A DNA stretch of 64,000 bases from an uncultured Bacteroidales bacterium (GTDB taxonomy: Bacteria > Bacteroidota > Bacteroidia > Bacteroidales > P3). Position 1 is the first letter of the stretch. Each line of letters begins with the position of its first letter. The notes under the pieces are model-generated. The model made no database searches, was not told the origin of the DNA, and saw only the letters and a list, made by a program, of their open reading frames with translations. Positions 1-8,010 of the stretch are shown here, piece after piece. Location of the stretch: NCBI GenBank assembly GCA_900317285.1, contig ONGA01000002.1, forward strand, positions 1 to 64,000, written 5' to 3'. Made by a program: the position numbers and the translations under genes.

Positions 1-669
1 GTCATCGGCTACCGCCGTAACAACCAGTGGTTTATGCGCGCCAAGCCGCGCTCCGTCGCCAACCCCCGCACCGAGGCCCAGCAGGCCCACCGCCGCCAGT
101 TCGGCGACATGGTCTCCCTGGCGTCAAAACTGCTCCCGGCCCTCAAGGTCGGCATGCGCCACTACGCCCCCCAGCACGCCATGACCGCAGGCAACGCCTT
201 CGTCCACCTCAATTGGGTACGCGAGGGAGCTATCTCGCTGAAAGACATGAGACTGTCCGTGGGTCCCGTCCCCATGGTCACCTTCACCGAAATCACCGTC
301 GAGGATGGCGTCCTGACCCTACGTTGGGACAAGAACCTCCACCACCACGGAGCCAAAAACGAAGACACCATCAAGATATTCGCCTACAGCGAGGAGCAAG
401 GCCTGACCCAGTGCGTAGCCACAGCCGAGCGCCGTTCCCGCCGCCTCAGCACCCTCCTCCCGGATGCCTTCCGCGACGCCCACCTATGGGCCCTAATAGA
501 GGACCCCCAAGGCCGCACCTCCGAAAGCCAATACCTGGAGCCCCTCACCCCCTCTAGTTGCTCTAGAGCATCTAGTCCATCTAGCCCCTCCAGCCCTTTT
601 AGTCCCTTTGCCCCTTCCAGCAATCCCAGCCCCAATCCCGCCGACGAAAGCAACTTTTCAGTCCCATAA
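1..669 (+). CDS. DUF6266 family protein, 5' truncated by window edge
   Basis: The reading frame is open from base 1, so the true start lies outside the window and the ATG at 34 is internal. The first visible residues (VIGYRRNNQWFMRAKP, then a Thr/Glu/Gln-rich stretch followed by QQAHRRQF) match the N-terminal pattern of DUF6266 proteins, a Bacteroidota family of unknown function. The middle part, to about residue 185, looks like an ordinary beta-rich globular protein. The last 35 residues or so are almost only Ser, Pro, Phe and Ala. They are encoded by a tract built from tctag/ccatctag-like units (about 550-640), so the tail looks added by repeat DNA. Family assignment is by pattern only and no function can be given. 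Confidence 0.7.
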   Translation, partial: VIGYRRNNQWFMRAKPRSVANPRTEAQQAHRRQFGDMVSLASKLLPALKVGMRHYAPQHAMTAGNAFVHLNWVREGAISLKDMRLSVGPVPMVTFTEITVEDGVLTLRWDKNLHHHGAKNEDTIKIFAYSEEQGLTQCVATAERRSRRLSTLLPDAFRDAHLWALIEDPQGRTSESQYLEPLTPSSCSRASSPSSPSSPFSPFAPSSNPSPNPADESNFSVP

Positions 670-682
670 TCAGAAAAAATCG

Positions 683-726
683 TATATTTGTGCATGTGTT
701 GTGCGCCCAAAAAACGCACCAACACA
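683..726 (+). promoter_or_regulatory. Promoter-like box and leader hairpin before the M28-like gene
   Basis: A TATATTTG box lies at 683-690, matching the Bacteroidota -7 consensus, although no clear TTTG -33 box is seen. Just downstream, tgtgttgtgcg (695-705) can pair with cgcaccaacaca (715-726) with one bulge. The rest of the leader to 768 is very AT-rich. The hairpin would sit at the 5' end of the mRNA, where it could protect the transcript or regulate it. Which of these it does is not known. Confidence 0.45.
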
Positions 727-767
727 TTGATTAATATGTATATATATAAAAATAATAATATAATAAA

Positions 768-2264
768 ATGACAAAAAAGGTTGTGAAAGGTATCCTCGCA
801 GGCCTCTTGACGGCAGTGTTCGGCGGCTTCGGCTCGGTAGCCAGCTGCCAGGATTTGAACCCCCTCGAGATGCCCACGGTGAACGAAGACTCTGTGATGA
901 AACACATCGTCGAGCTCTCCTCCGAACGCTACGCCGGCCGTCTGGCAGGCAGCAATGGCTACAACGAAGCCCTGTACTATGCCGAGCAAGTGCTCAGGAC
1001 CTACGGCGCCACCCTCGACCGCCAGGTCTTCGAGATTGAATGCAACGAAATCGAGAACTGCAAATTCAACACCTACACCCCGGGTACCAAGGAGAAAACC
1101 GTCTACACCCTCGGCAACGAGTTCTGCTGCGCCGGCATGACCGGCCGCGGCTACGTCGACGCACAGATGGTCTTCTGCGGCTACGGCATCGACAACGAGC
1201 TGATGAACGAATACAAAACCGTCGATGTCCGCGGCAAGATAGCCATCGTCCTCTCCGGCCTCCCCGAAGGCGGATGGATACCGCAGGACATCGCTGCCCG
1301 CTACCGCCTCCTGCGCGACAAGGCCCGCACCGCTGAGAAACACGGTGCCATCGGCATGCTCGTCATCAACACCAGCAACAGCTGCCGCTCCGACGAGCCC
1401 CAGAGCCGCATCTACTGCGGCGACATGCCCCACCTCTCCACCTTCCCCATCCTCCACCTCACGCTCGACTGCGGCCGCCAGCTCCTCCAGGGCGAAGCCA
1501 TGACCCTCGACACCGCCATCAGCCGCATCAACTGGCTCCACCAGGCCAACTCCTTCACCCTCCTGAAAAAAGCCGAAATCGACGTCAACGCCTCCTACAG
1601 CCCCCGCGCGCTCACCGCCAACCTTGTCGCCACCCTCAAGGGCAGCGACAAGCGCCTCTCGAAAGAGTACATCGTCATCGCCGCCAGTCTCGACCATGCC
1701 GGCATGCAGGGCGAGACATGCCTCTTCCCCGGTGCCGACATCAACGCCTCCGGCGTGGCGGCAGTCCTCGAGACAGCACGCCTCCTCAGCCAACCCGAAT
1801 ACCGCCCCCGCCGCAGCGTCCTCTTCGTCCTCTTCAGCGGCAGCGAACAGCTATACCTCGGCAGCCGCGTCTTCGTCAGCGCCTTCCCCAAACTGAAGAA
1901 AATCGAAGCCTTCGTCAACCTCCAGAACATCGGCAGCGGCGACAGCATCCTGCTCCTCGGCGGCAACAGATACCCCTCGCTCTGGAACCTCGCCAAGAGC
2001 CACGACGAGCGTGAGGAAGTCAGCGTCGAACATTCCGCCGCACTCGATCTCCGCGGCGACGCCCGCGCCTTCGACTTCAACGGCATCCCCTCGCTGGTAA
2101 TCACCACCCTCAACGGTCTCCACCACAACCATGTCTCCTCCGACATCTGGGAGAACATCGACCGCCGCACCCTCGTCGTCGCCACACAGCTGGCCGCCGA
2201 GACCGTCCGCGAACTCGCCGACGGCTTCTACCAGGGCCGCAGCATCAGAACCCGTATACGCTAA
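768..2264 (+). CDS. M28-like (PA + peptidase fold) lipoprotein, metal site degenerate
   Basis: This is a 498-residue protein. The N-terminus is a lipoprotein-type signal (VAS then Cys27), so it is probably an envelope lipoprotein. Residues of about 40-260 hold a PA-domain-like insert. From about 290 the order of motifs is that of M28 aminopeptidases, but the catalytic residues are changed. The usual HxD is S307-L-D309. The usual bridging Asp in GADDNASG is I325 (GADINASG). The EE pair is S359-E360 (SGSEQLYLGS). The Asp of NLDMIG is Q386 (NLQNIG). Only D309, E360 and a C-terminal His (HHNHVSSD, 452-459) remain. It is therefore probably inactive as a di-zinc peptidase and may bind a ligand or act as a scaffold. 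It lies 29 bp upstream of gldFG. Confidence 0.8.
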   Translation: MTKKVVKGILAGLLTAVFGGFGSVASCQDLNPLEMPTVNEDSVMKHIVELSSERYAGRLAGSNGYNEALYYAEQVLRTYGATLDRQVFEIECNEIENCKFNTYTPGTKEKTVYTLGNEFCCAGMTGRGYVDAQMVFCGYGIDNELMNEYKTVDVRGKIAIVLSGLPEGGWIPQDIAARYRLLRDKARTAEKHGAIGMLVINTSNSCRSDEPQSRIYCGDMPHLSTFPILHLTLDCGRQLLQGEAMTLDTAISRINWLHQANSFTLLKKAEIDVNASYSPRALTANLVATLKGSDKRLSKEYIVIAASLDHAGMQGETCLFPGADINASGVAAVLETARLLSQPEYRPRRSVLFVLFSGSEQLYLGSRVFVSAFPKLKKIEAFVNLQNIGSGDSILLLGGNRYPSLWNLAKSHDEREEVSVEHSAALDLRGDARAFDFNGIPSLVITTLNGLHHNHVSSDIWENIDRRTLVVATQLAAETVRELADGFYQGRSIRTRIR

Positions 2265-2293
2265 CCACTTAAACCACCTAAAAACGTTACCAC

Positions 2294-4762
2294 ATGTGGG
2301 CACTCTATAAAAAAGAACTGGGCAACTTCTTCGCCTCACTCACCGGTTACCTCACCATCGCCGTGTTCCTCATCCTCACCGGCCTGATGCTCTGGGTACT
2401 CAACAGCGATTTCAACATCCTCGACTACGGATATGCCGGCATGGACGGCATGTTCCTCATAGGACCCTTCCTCTACCTCTTCCTCATCCCCGCCATCACC
2501 ATGCGCACCTTCTCCGAAGAGAAGCGCACCGGCACCCTCGAGCTGCTCCTCACCCGCGGCCTCAGCGACTGGACCATCGTCTGGTCCAAATTCCTCGCCG
2601 CCTGGACACTCGTCTTCATCTCCCTCCTCCCCACGCTGGTGTGCTACTTCAGCGTCGTGGCATTGGGCGACCCCGTCGGCAACATCGACACCGGCAGCGT
2701 CATGGGCTCCTACATCGGCCTCCTGCTCCTCGGCGGCGCCTTCGTCGCCATCGGCCTCTTCAGCAGCTCCCTCACCAACAACCAGATCATCTCCTTCATC
2801 GTCTCCGCCGTCCTCTGCGCCGTCATCTACCTCGGCTTCGAGTCCATCTACCACATGGGGCTCTTCGGCAGCGCCGACCTCGTGGTCAAGCGCATCGGCA
2901 TCATGCACCACTACGAGAGCATCAGCCGCGGCGTCGTCGACACGCGCGACGTGATCTACTTCGTCAGCGTCGCCGCGCTCTTCCTCCTCGCCACCCGCAT
3001 GGTGCTCCAGAGCCGCCTATGGAACGGCTGGCAGAAGCGCAAGAACCTCAAGCGCAGCCACTGGATTGAACTCGGAGTGGCAGTAGCCATCATCCTCTCC
3101 GTCAACATCATCGGCAAATACCTCTACGGCCGCATCGACCTCACCTCCGAGCGCCGCTACACCCTTTCCAAGTCCACCAAGGAGCTCCTCAAGAAAATCG
3201 ACGAGCCCGTCCTCTACCGCGTCTACCTCGAAGGCGAGTTCCCCGCCGACTTCAAGCGCCTGCAGAACGAGACCAAGGAGATGCTCAACCAGTTCCGCGC
3301 CTACAACCGCAACATCAACTACGAGTTCGTCAACCCCAACAGCTTCGACTCGAAAGAGGAGCAGACCGTCTTCTACCAGAAACTGGCAGGCAAGGGCATC
3401 CAGCCCACGCAAATACAGGTGAAGTCCGACGGCGGCGTCACCACGCAGGTGCTCATCCCCGCCGCCGACGTCATCTACCGCGGACGCGAGACCACCGTGC
3501 AGCTGCTACAGAACCAGAAATACGTCAGCGAGTCCGACCTCCTCAACAACTCTATCCAGAACCTCGAATACTCCCTCTCCAGCGCCATCCGCGCCCTCGC
3601 CAAAGGCCGCAAGCAGTCCATCGGATTCCTGCAGGGACAAGGCGAACTCAACGGCGGCGTGCTCTACGACTTCCAGCGTTCCCTGGAGGAATTCTACAGC
3701 CTCGAATACGTCGAGATTGACGGGAAAATCCAGTCCCTCACCGCCCACCGCAAACGCGAGAAAGACTCCACCTACAGCATCTTCAACCTCTACGACCTGC
3801 TCATCGTGGCAAAGCCCACCCAGCACTTCACCGACAAGGACCTCTTCATCCTCGACCAGTACATCATGTACGGCGGCAAGGTGCTCTGGCTTGTCGACCC
3901 CCTGGACGCCGACATTGACAGCCTTGCCGAACGCGGCATGATGATGTCGACCCGTCTGCCCCTCGGTCTGGACGAGATGCTCTTCACCTACGGTGTCCGC
4001 GTGAACCCCAATCTGCTGATGGACATCCGCTGCCGTCCCATCCCCATGCAGGTGGGCATGGTCGGTGAGAAGCCGCAGTTCCGCTTCGTCCCGTGGTACT
4101 ATTTCCCCGACATCGTGCCCCTGTCGGAGCATCCCATTGTGAGAAACCTCGACATCATCAAGACCGACTTCGTCAGCAGCATCGACCTTATCGACAACGA
4201 CATCCAGAAGACCGTCCTGCTGACCACCTCGGAATACACCCGCGTCAAGAACGCCCCGGCAACCGTCGACCTCGCCGATGCCCAGGCCGAGCCCGATCGC
4301 CGCATGTACAACAAGAGCAGCCTGCCGGTGGCCGTGCTGCTGGAAGGCGAGTTCAAGTCGGCATGGCGCAACCGTCTCTCTCCCGAGCTCACCGAACAGA
4401 GCGCCATCGGATACAAAGATATCAGCAAACCCACCAAGATGATTGTCATCTCCGACGGCGACATCATCCGCAACCGCTTCAACGCCGAAGAAGGCATCGC
4501 CTACCCCCTGGGTTACGACAACTACACCCAAACCTTCTACGCCAACAAGGACTTCCTGCTCAACGCCGTGAACTACCTCGTGGGCGATGAAGGACTGATG
4601 GAATCCCGTACCCGCAACATCAAACTCCGCAAGCTGGATGTGATGAAAGTCAAAGAGCAGCGCGGCAGATACCAGGTCATCAACCTGGTGCTCCCGCTGG
4701 CCTTGCTGGCTGCCGCAGGCGGAATCATAGCTTATACCAGAAGAAAACGTTACACAAAATGA
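2294..4762 (+). CDS. gldFG: GldF-GldG fusion, ABC transporter permease plus auxiliary protein
   Basis: The 822-residue product joins two proteins that are normally separate. Residues of about 1-245 are a GldF-type ABC-2 permease with six membrane segments and the conserved FSEEKRTGTLELLLTRG stretch. From about 255 there is another membrane segment, followed by the GldG soluble domain (LTSERRYTLSKSTKELLKKI and onward) and a final membrane anchor near 790-812 with a basic tail. No stop or frameshift separates the halves. GldA, the ATPase partner, is not in the window. In flavobacteria GldAFG is needed for gliding. In Bacteroidales with a T9SS it is more likely an envelope export function, but its substrate is unknown. 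The downstream gene overlaps by 4 bp, so the two are translationally coupled. Confidence 0.85.
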   Translation: MWALYKKELGNFFASLTGYLTIAVFLILTGLMLWVLNSDFNILDYGYAGMDGMFLIGPFLYLFLIPAITMRTFSEEKRTGTLELLLTRGLSDWTIVWSKFLAAWTLVFISLLPTLVCYFSVVALGDPVGNIDTGSVMGSYIGLLLLGGAFVAIGLFSSSLTNNQIISFIVSAVLCAVIYLGFESIYHMGLFGSADLVVKRIGIMHHYESISRGVVDTRDVIYFVSVAALFLLATRMVLQSRLWNGWQKRKNLKRSHWIELGVAVAIILSVNIIGKYLYGRIDLTSERRYTLSKSTKELLKKIDEPVLYRVYLEGEFPADFKRLQNETKEMLNQFRAYNRNINYEFVNPNSFDSKEEQTVFYQKLAGKGIQPTQIQVKSDGGVTTQVLIPAADVIYRGRETTVQLLQNQKYVSESDLLNNSIQNLEYSLSSAIRALAKGRKQSIGFLQGQGELNGGVLYDFQRSLEEFYSLEYVEIDGKIQSLTAHRKREKDSTYSIFNLYDLLIVAKPTQHFTDKDLFILDQYIMYGGKVLWLVDPLDADIDSLAERGMMMSTRLPLGLDEMLFTYGVRVNPNLLMDIRCRPIPMQVGMVGEKPQFRFVPWYYFPDIVPLSEHPIVRNLDIIKTDFVSSIDLIDNDIQKTVLLTTSEYTRVKNAPATVDLADAQAEPDRRMYNKSSLPVAVLLEGEFKSAWRNRLSPELTEQSAIGYKDISKPTKMIVISDGDIIRNRFNAEEGIAYPLGYDNYTQTFYANKDFLLNAVNYLVGDEGLMESRTRNIKLRKLDVMKVKEQRGRYQVINLVLPLALLAAAGGIIAYTRRKRYTK

Positions 4763-5835
4763 AAAAGAAAACCATCGTCCTGATTTGCATCGCTGCCGCC
4801 GTGGTCCTCACCGCGGTCATCGTGGCGGTGAGCGGCTCCAGAAGCGCCACCTTCAAGCAGGACTACCACATCGAGGACATCAACTCCATCACCAAAATCT
4901 TCCTCGCCGACAAACAGGACCAGCACGTGACCCTCGAACGCCGCGCCGACTCCTCCTGGGTCGTCAACGGCACCTACGAAGCCAACCAGCCTCTGGTCGA
5001 CCTCCTGCTGGAAACGTTGAACACCATGCGCATCCGCGAACGGGTGAACAAAAACGCCATCCCCAACGTCGTCAAAGACATCGCCGCACACGCCATCAAA
5101 GTGGAAGTCTATCAGCGCGAACCCTTGATCAACTGGTTCTGGGGACACCTGAAGCTCTTCACTCGCGAGAAACTCACGGTGACCTACTATGTGGGACGCG
5201 AAACCCGCGACATGATGGGTTCCTTCATGTTCCGCAAAGGCGACAAAGTGCCCTACATCCTCCACATCCCCGGCTTCCGCGGATTCCTGACCCCCCGTTT
5301 CGTCACCGACCCGCTGAAATGGCGCAGCCACGTCATCGTCGACCTGAACGTGAAAGCCATCGAACGCATCGAGCTCGAAATCCCCCAAAATCCGGAAGAG
5401 GGCTTCGCAGTGGTGCGCGACGGTGAAGGGTTCTCCTTCGAGAGACTGACCACCCACCAGCGTGCCGCCAGCTTCGACACCGCACGTGTGGCACAGTTGC
5501 TGAGCTCCTTCACATGGCTCAACTTCGACGAGTTCGCCGCCATCGTGCCCAACAGCTTCGCCGACAGCTGCGTTGCAGGCGTCCCCCGCACAGTGCTGCG
5601 CATCACCGATACCGCCGGCGTCACTCACGAGTTGAAGACCTACATCAAATACACCAACCCCGACGACCTGAAGAACATTCCCGACAGCACGATGTACGAG
5701 ACCTTCGACCTCAACCGCCTCTATGCCATCCTCGACAACAAGGACACCGTCCTCATCCAATACTACGTCTTCGACAACATCCTGCAACCCGCCAGCTACT
5801 TCCTCGGTGCCGACAAATCAACCTTTGCCAGATGA
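4759..5835 (+). CDS. DUF4340 family membrane-anchored protein
   Basis: This 358-residue protein has one N-terminal membrane segment (about 5-24) and a large extracytoplasmic part. The stretch FLADKQDQHVTLERR, followed by a Trp-containing SSWVVNG motif, is the typical DUF4340 beginning. DUF4340 genes commonly follow GldG-like genes, and here the start overlaps the gldFG stop as ATGA. That supports a shared complex with the ABC transporter, probably as a periplasmic accessory protein. No catalytic motif is visible. The start is fixed by the overlap and the immediate membrane segment. Confidence 0.8.
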   Translation: MKKKTIVLICIAAAVVLTAVIVAVSGSRSATFKQDYHIEDINSITKIFLADKQDQHVTLERRADSSWVVNGTYEANQPLVDLLLETLNTMRIRERVNKNAIPNVVKDIAAHAIKVEVYQREPLINWFWGHLKLFTREKLTVTYYVGRETRDMMGSFMFRKGDKVPYILHIPGFRGFLTPRFVTDPLKWRSHVIVDLNVKAIERIELEIPQNPEEGFAVVRDGEGFSFERLTTHQRAASFDTARVAQLLSSFTWLNFDEFAAIVPNSFADSCVAGVPRTVLRITDTAGVTHELKTYIKYTNPDDLKNIPDSTMYETFDLNRLYAILDNKDTVLIQYYVFDNILQPASYFLGADKSTFAR

Positions 5836-6593
5836 AACCGCTCATTCTGATAACCAACGATGACGGCGTCACCTCCAAAGGGATTCGCGCCCTTGACGAG
5901 GTGGCACAGGAATTCGGCGACGTGGTGGTGATGGCTCCCGAGCACGACGCCTCCGGCACCAGCCATAGCATCACCTCCTCACGTCCCCTGCGTGTAAGGG
6001 AAGTGAAACAAGCTCCGGGATTGAGCGTCTACTGTTGCGACGGCACCCCTGTCGACTGTGTCAAACTCGCCATCGAATACTTCTGCCCCCGCAAGCCCGA
6101 CTTAGTGCTCTCTGGCATCAACCACGGTTCCAACTCCTCCATCAATGTGCTCTACAGCGGCACCATGGGGGCCGTCATCGAGTCCACCGCTCTCGGCTTC
6201 GACGCCATCGGTTTTTCCCTGCTCCACCACAGTCGCGAAGCCGACTTCAGCGGCTGCCTGCCCTGGGTACGCCAGATTATTGGCAACACCCTCGAACACG
6301 GCTTGCCTGCCGAAGTCTCGCTGAACGTCAACATTCCTCGCCTACCCGCTTCCGAAATCAAAGGCATACGCATCTGCCACGAAGCCAAAGCCATGTGGTG
6401 CGACAGCTTTGTGCAGCGCAGCGACCCGCAGGGACGCCCCTACTGGTGGCTCACGGGAAAATTCGTTTGCGACAACCCGCCAGAAAGCAGCGACGAATGG
6501 GCCCTCGCCAACGGCTACGTCTCCATTGTCCCTGTCCATCCCGACTTCACCCACTATCCCGTGATTGACGAACTGAAAGAACAATACAAATAA
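5832..6593 (+). CDS. surE: 5'/3'-nucleotidase SurE
   Basis: The 253-residue product begins MKPLILITNDDGV, the metal-binding NDDG signature of SurE. It continues with APEHDASGTSHSIT and SGINHGSN, which carry the other active-site Ser and Asn residues. SurE removes phosphate from nucleoside monophosphates in the cytoplasm. The ATG at 5832 overlaps the previous stop as ATGA and gives the standard N-terminus. A longer reading frame upstream in the same phase is only the shadow of the DUF4340 gene. The length fits the family, and the gene sits directly upstream of a small membrane protein and lpxB. Confidence 0.95.
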   Translation: MKPLILITNDDGVTSKGIRALDEVAQEFGDVVVMAPEHDASGTSHSITSSRPLRVREVKQAPGLSVYCCDGTPVDCVKLAIEYFCPRKPDLVLSGINHGSNSSINVLYSGTMGAVIESTALGFDAIGFSLLHHSREADFSGCLPWVRQIIGNTLEHGLPAEVSLNVNIPRLPASEIKGIRICHEAKAMWCDSFVQRSDPQGRPYWWLTGKFVCDNPPESSDEWALANGYVSIVPVHPDFTHYPVIDELKEQYK

Positions 6594-6602
6594 GCCATCG
6601 CC

Positions 6603-6893
6603 ATGAAACAGTTCTTTCTCCAAGACAAAATTCTCACCGGCATCATCGTCGGTATCGGCACACTCATCATCTGTTCTGCCCTGCTCACCCTCGGGCTGGT
6701 ACTGACGGGAGAGCCTGTCGGCGAGCACCTGCGCTGGTACGGCGGTGCTTTTATCGTCCTGCTGCTCATCCTGCGATGGTACGTCAAACAGCAGAAACCC
6801 ATCGTCACAAAGACCCTCATCGTCATACTCTTCCTCTCCTTCCTGACCTTCATGTACCTCCTGTTCCACACCCATTCCCTGACCCTGAAATGA
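6603..6893 (+). CDS. Small membrane protein of unknown function
   Basis: This encodes 96 residues with three hydrophobic segments (about 11-35, 46-60 and 69-87) joined by short basic loops such as RWYVKQQKP. I do not recognise the family. It lies 9 bp after surE, and its stop overlaps the lpxB start as ATGA, so it is very likely translated as part of the operon. Its position suggests a role at the inner membrane, perhaps tied to lipid A synthesis, but nothing in the sequence proves this. Confidence 0.7.
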   Translation: MKQFFLQDKILTGIIVGIGTLIICSALLTLGLVLTGEPVGEHLRWYGGAFIVLLLILRWYVKQQKPIVTKTLIVILFLSFLTFMYLLFHTHSLTLK

Positions 6894-7999
6894 AATACTA
6901 CATCATAGCCGGCGAAGCCTCGGGAGACCTCCACGGAGCCAACCTCATGCGGGCACTGCTCAAAAGCGACCCCGATGCACAGTTCCGCTTCTGGGGCGGC
7001 GACGCCATGATGCAGGTGGCAGGCACACCTGTCCGCCACATCCGCGACCTCGCCATCATGGGATTCGTCGAGGTCGTCGTCCACCTCCGCACCGTTCTCG
7101 GCAACATCAGCTTCTGCAAGCGCGACATCCTGCAATGGAAGCCCGACGCCGTCATCGGTATCGACTACCCTGGGTTCAACCTCAAAATCGAGAAATGGGC
7201 CCATCAGAACGGCATCAAGGCCATCCACTACATCTCTCCGCAACTATGGGCTTGGAAGAAAGGACGCATCAAAGGCATGCGGCAATACCTCGACCGCCTC
7301 TGCTACATCCTTCCTTTCGAGCAGGATTTCTACGCAACCAACCAGATGCCGCAAGCTCTTTATGTCGGGCATCCGCTTCTCGACGCCATCGAGAACTTCC
7401 AGGCATCAAGCACCGGTTTCGATTCCGGAAAACCCATTGTCGCCTTGCTCCCTGGCAGCCGCAAACAGGAGCTCAAACGCAGCCTCCCCATCATGGCGCA
7501 ACTGGCGCTGCTGCATCCCGAATACCAATTCATCGTGGCTGGCATGAGTCTCATCGGAGAAGAACTATACCACAAACTGCTCCCCAAGAACTCACCCGTC
7601 AGTATCGTCTACGACCAGACCTACGCCCTCCTTTCCAAATCCTATGCCGCTGTTGTCTGTTCCGGAACTGCCACCCTCGAGACAGGTCTCTTCCATGTGC
7701 CGCAGGTTGTCTGCTACCGCGCAAATCCCATTTCCATTGCGCTGGCGAAAGCCATTGTCGGCAGCCGCATCAACCACATTGCCCTCGTCGACCTCATCGA
7801 CAACAGCAACGTCGTCACCGAACTGCTCCAGCAGGACTTCAACATCAAACGCCTCGAAGAGGAATTCCGCCTCATCACCGACGAAGAGCATCGAAGCCGT
7901 ATGCTCGAAGGCTACCGCCGCGTGGAGCAGAAACTCGGAGGCACAGGCGCCAGTCTCCGCACCGCACAAGCCATCATCCAGACCATCCACAAACAGTAA
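6890..7999 (+). CDS. lpxB: Lipid-A-disaccharide synthase
   Basis: The 369-residue product begins MKYYIIAGEASGDLHGANL, the characteristic LpxB N-terminus. Later motifs include PQLWAWKKGR, LPGSRKQEL and CSGTATLET, which form the UDP-sugar binding half of this GT19 enzyme. LpxB joins UDP-2,3-diacylglucosamine and lipid X at the inner face of the cytoplasmic membrane, a step in lipid A synthesis, so the organism has an LPS outer membrane. The ATG at 6890 overlaps the small membrane protein stop. The longer in-frame extension upstream lies inside that neighbour and is not used. Confidence 0.95.
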   Translation: MKYYIIAGEASGDLHGANLMRALLKSDPDAQFRFWGGDAMMQVAGTPVRHIRDLAIMGFVEVVVHLRTVLGNISFCKRDILQWKPDAVIGIDYPGFNLKIEKWAHQNGIKAIHYISPQLWAWKKGRIKGMRQYLDRLCYILPFEQDFYATNQMPQALYVGHPLLDAIENFQASSTGFDSGKPIVALLPGSRKQELKRSLPIMAQLALLHPEYQFIVAGMSLIGEELYHKLLPKNSPVSIVYDQTYALLSKSYAAVVCSGTATLETGLFHVPQVVCYRANPISIALAKAIVGSRINHIALVDLIDNSNVVTELLQQDFNIKRLEEEFRLITDEEHRSRMLEGYRRVEQKLGGTGASLRTAQAIIQTIHKQ

Positions 8000-8010
8000 A
8001 CTCCAAACCT

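Noticed and set aside
384-1793. 469-residue minus-strand open frame opposite the DUF6266 and M28-like genes
   Set aside because: It runs antisense through two supported genes and the AT-rich leader. Its Val/Ala/Gly-rich sequence is typical of the reverse frame of GC-rich Bacteroidota genes.
7135-8010. N-terminal extension of the SpoIID/LytB protein
   Set aside because: This in-frame stretch lies entirely within lpxB and has the composition of a shadow frame. The TTG at 8011 followed by a signal peptide is the credible start.
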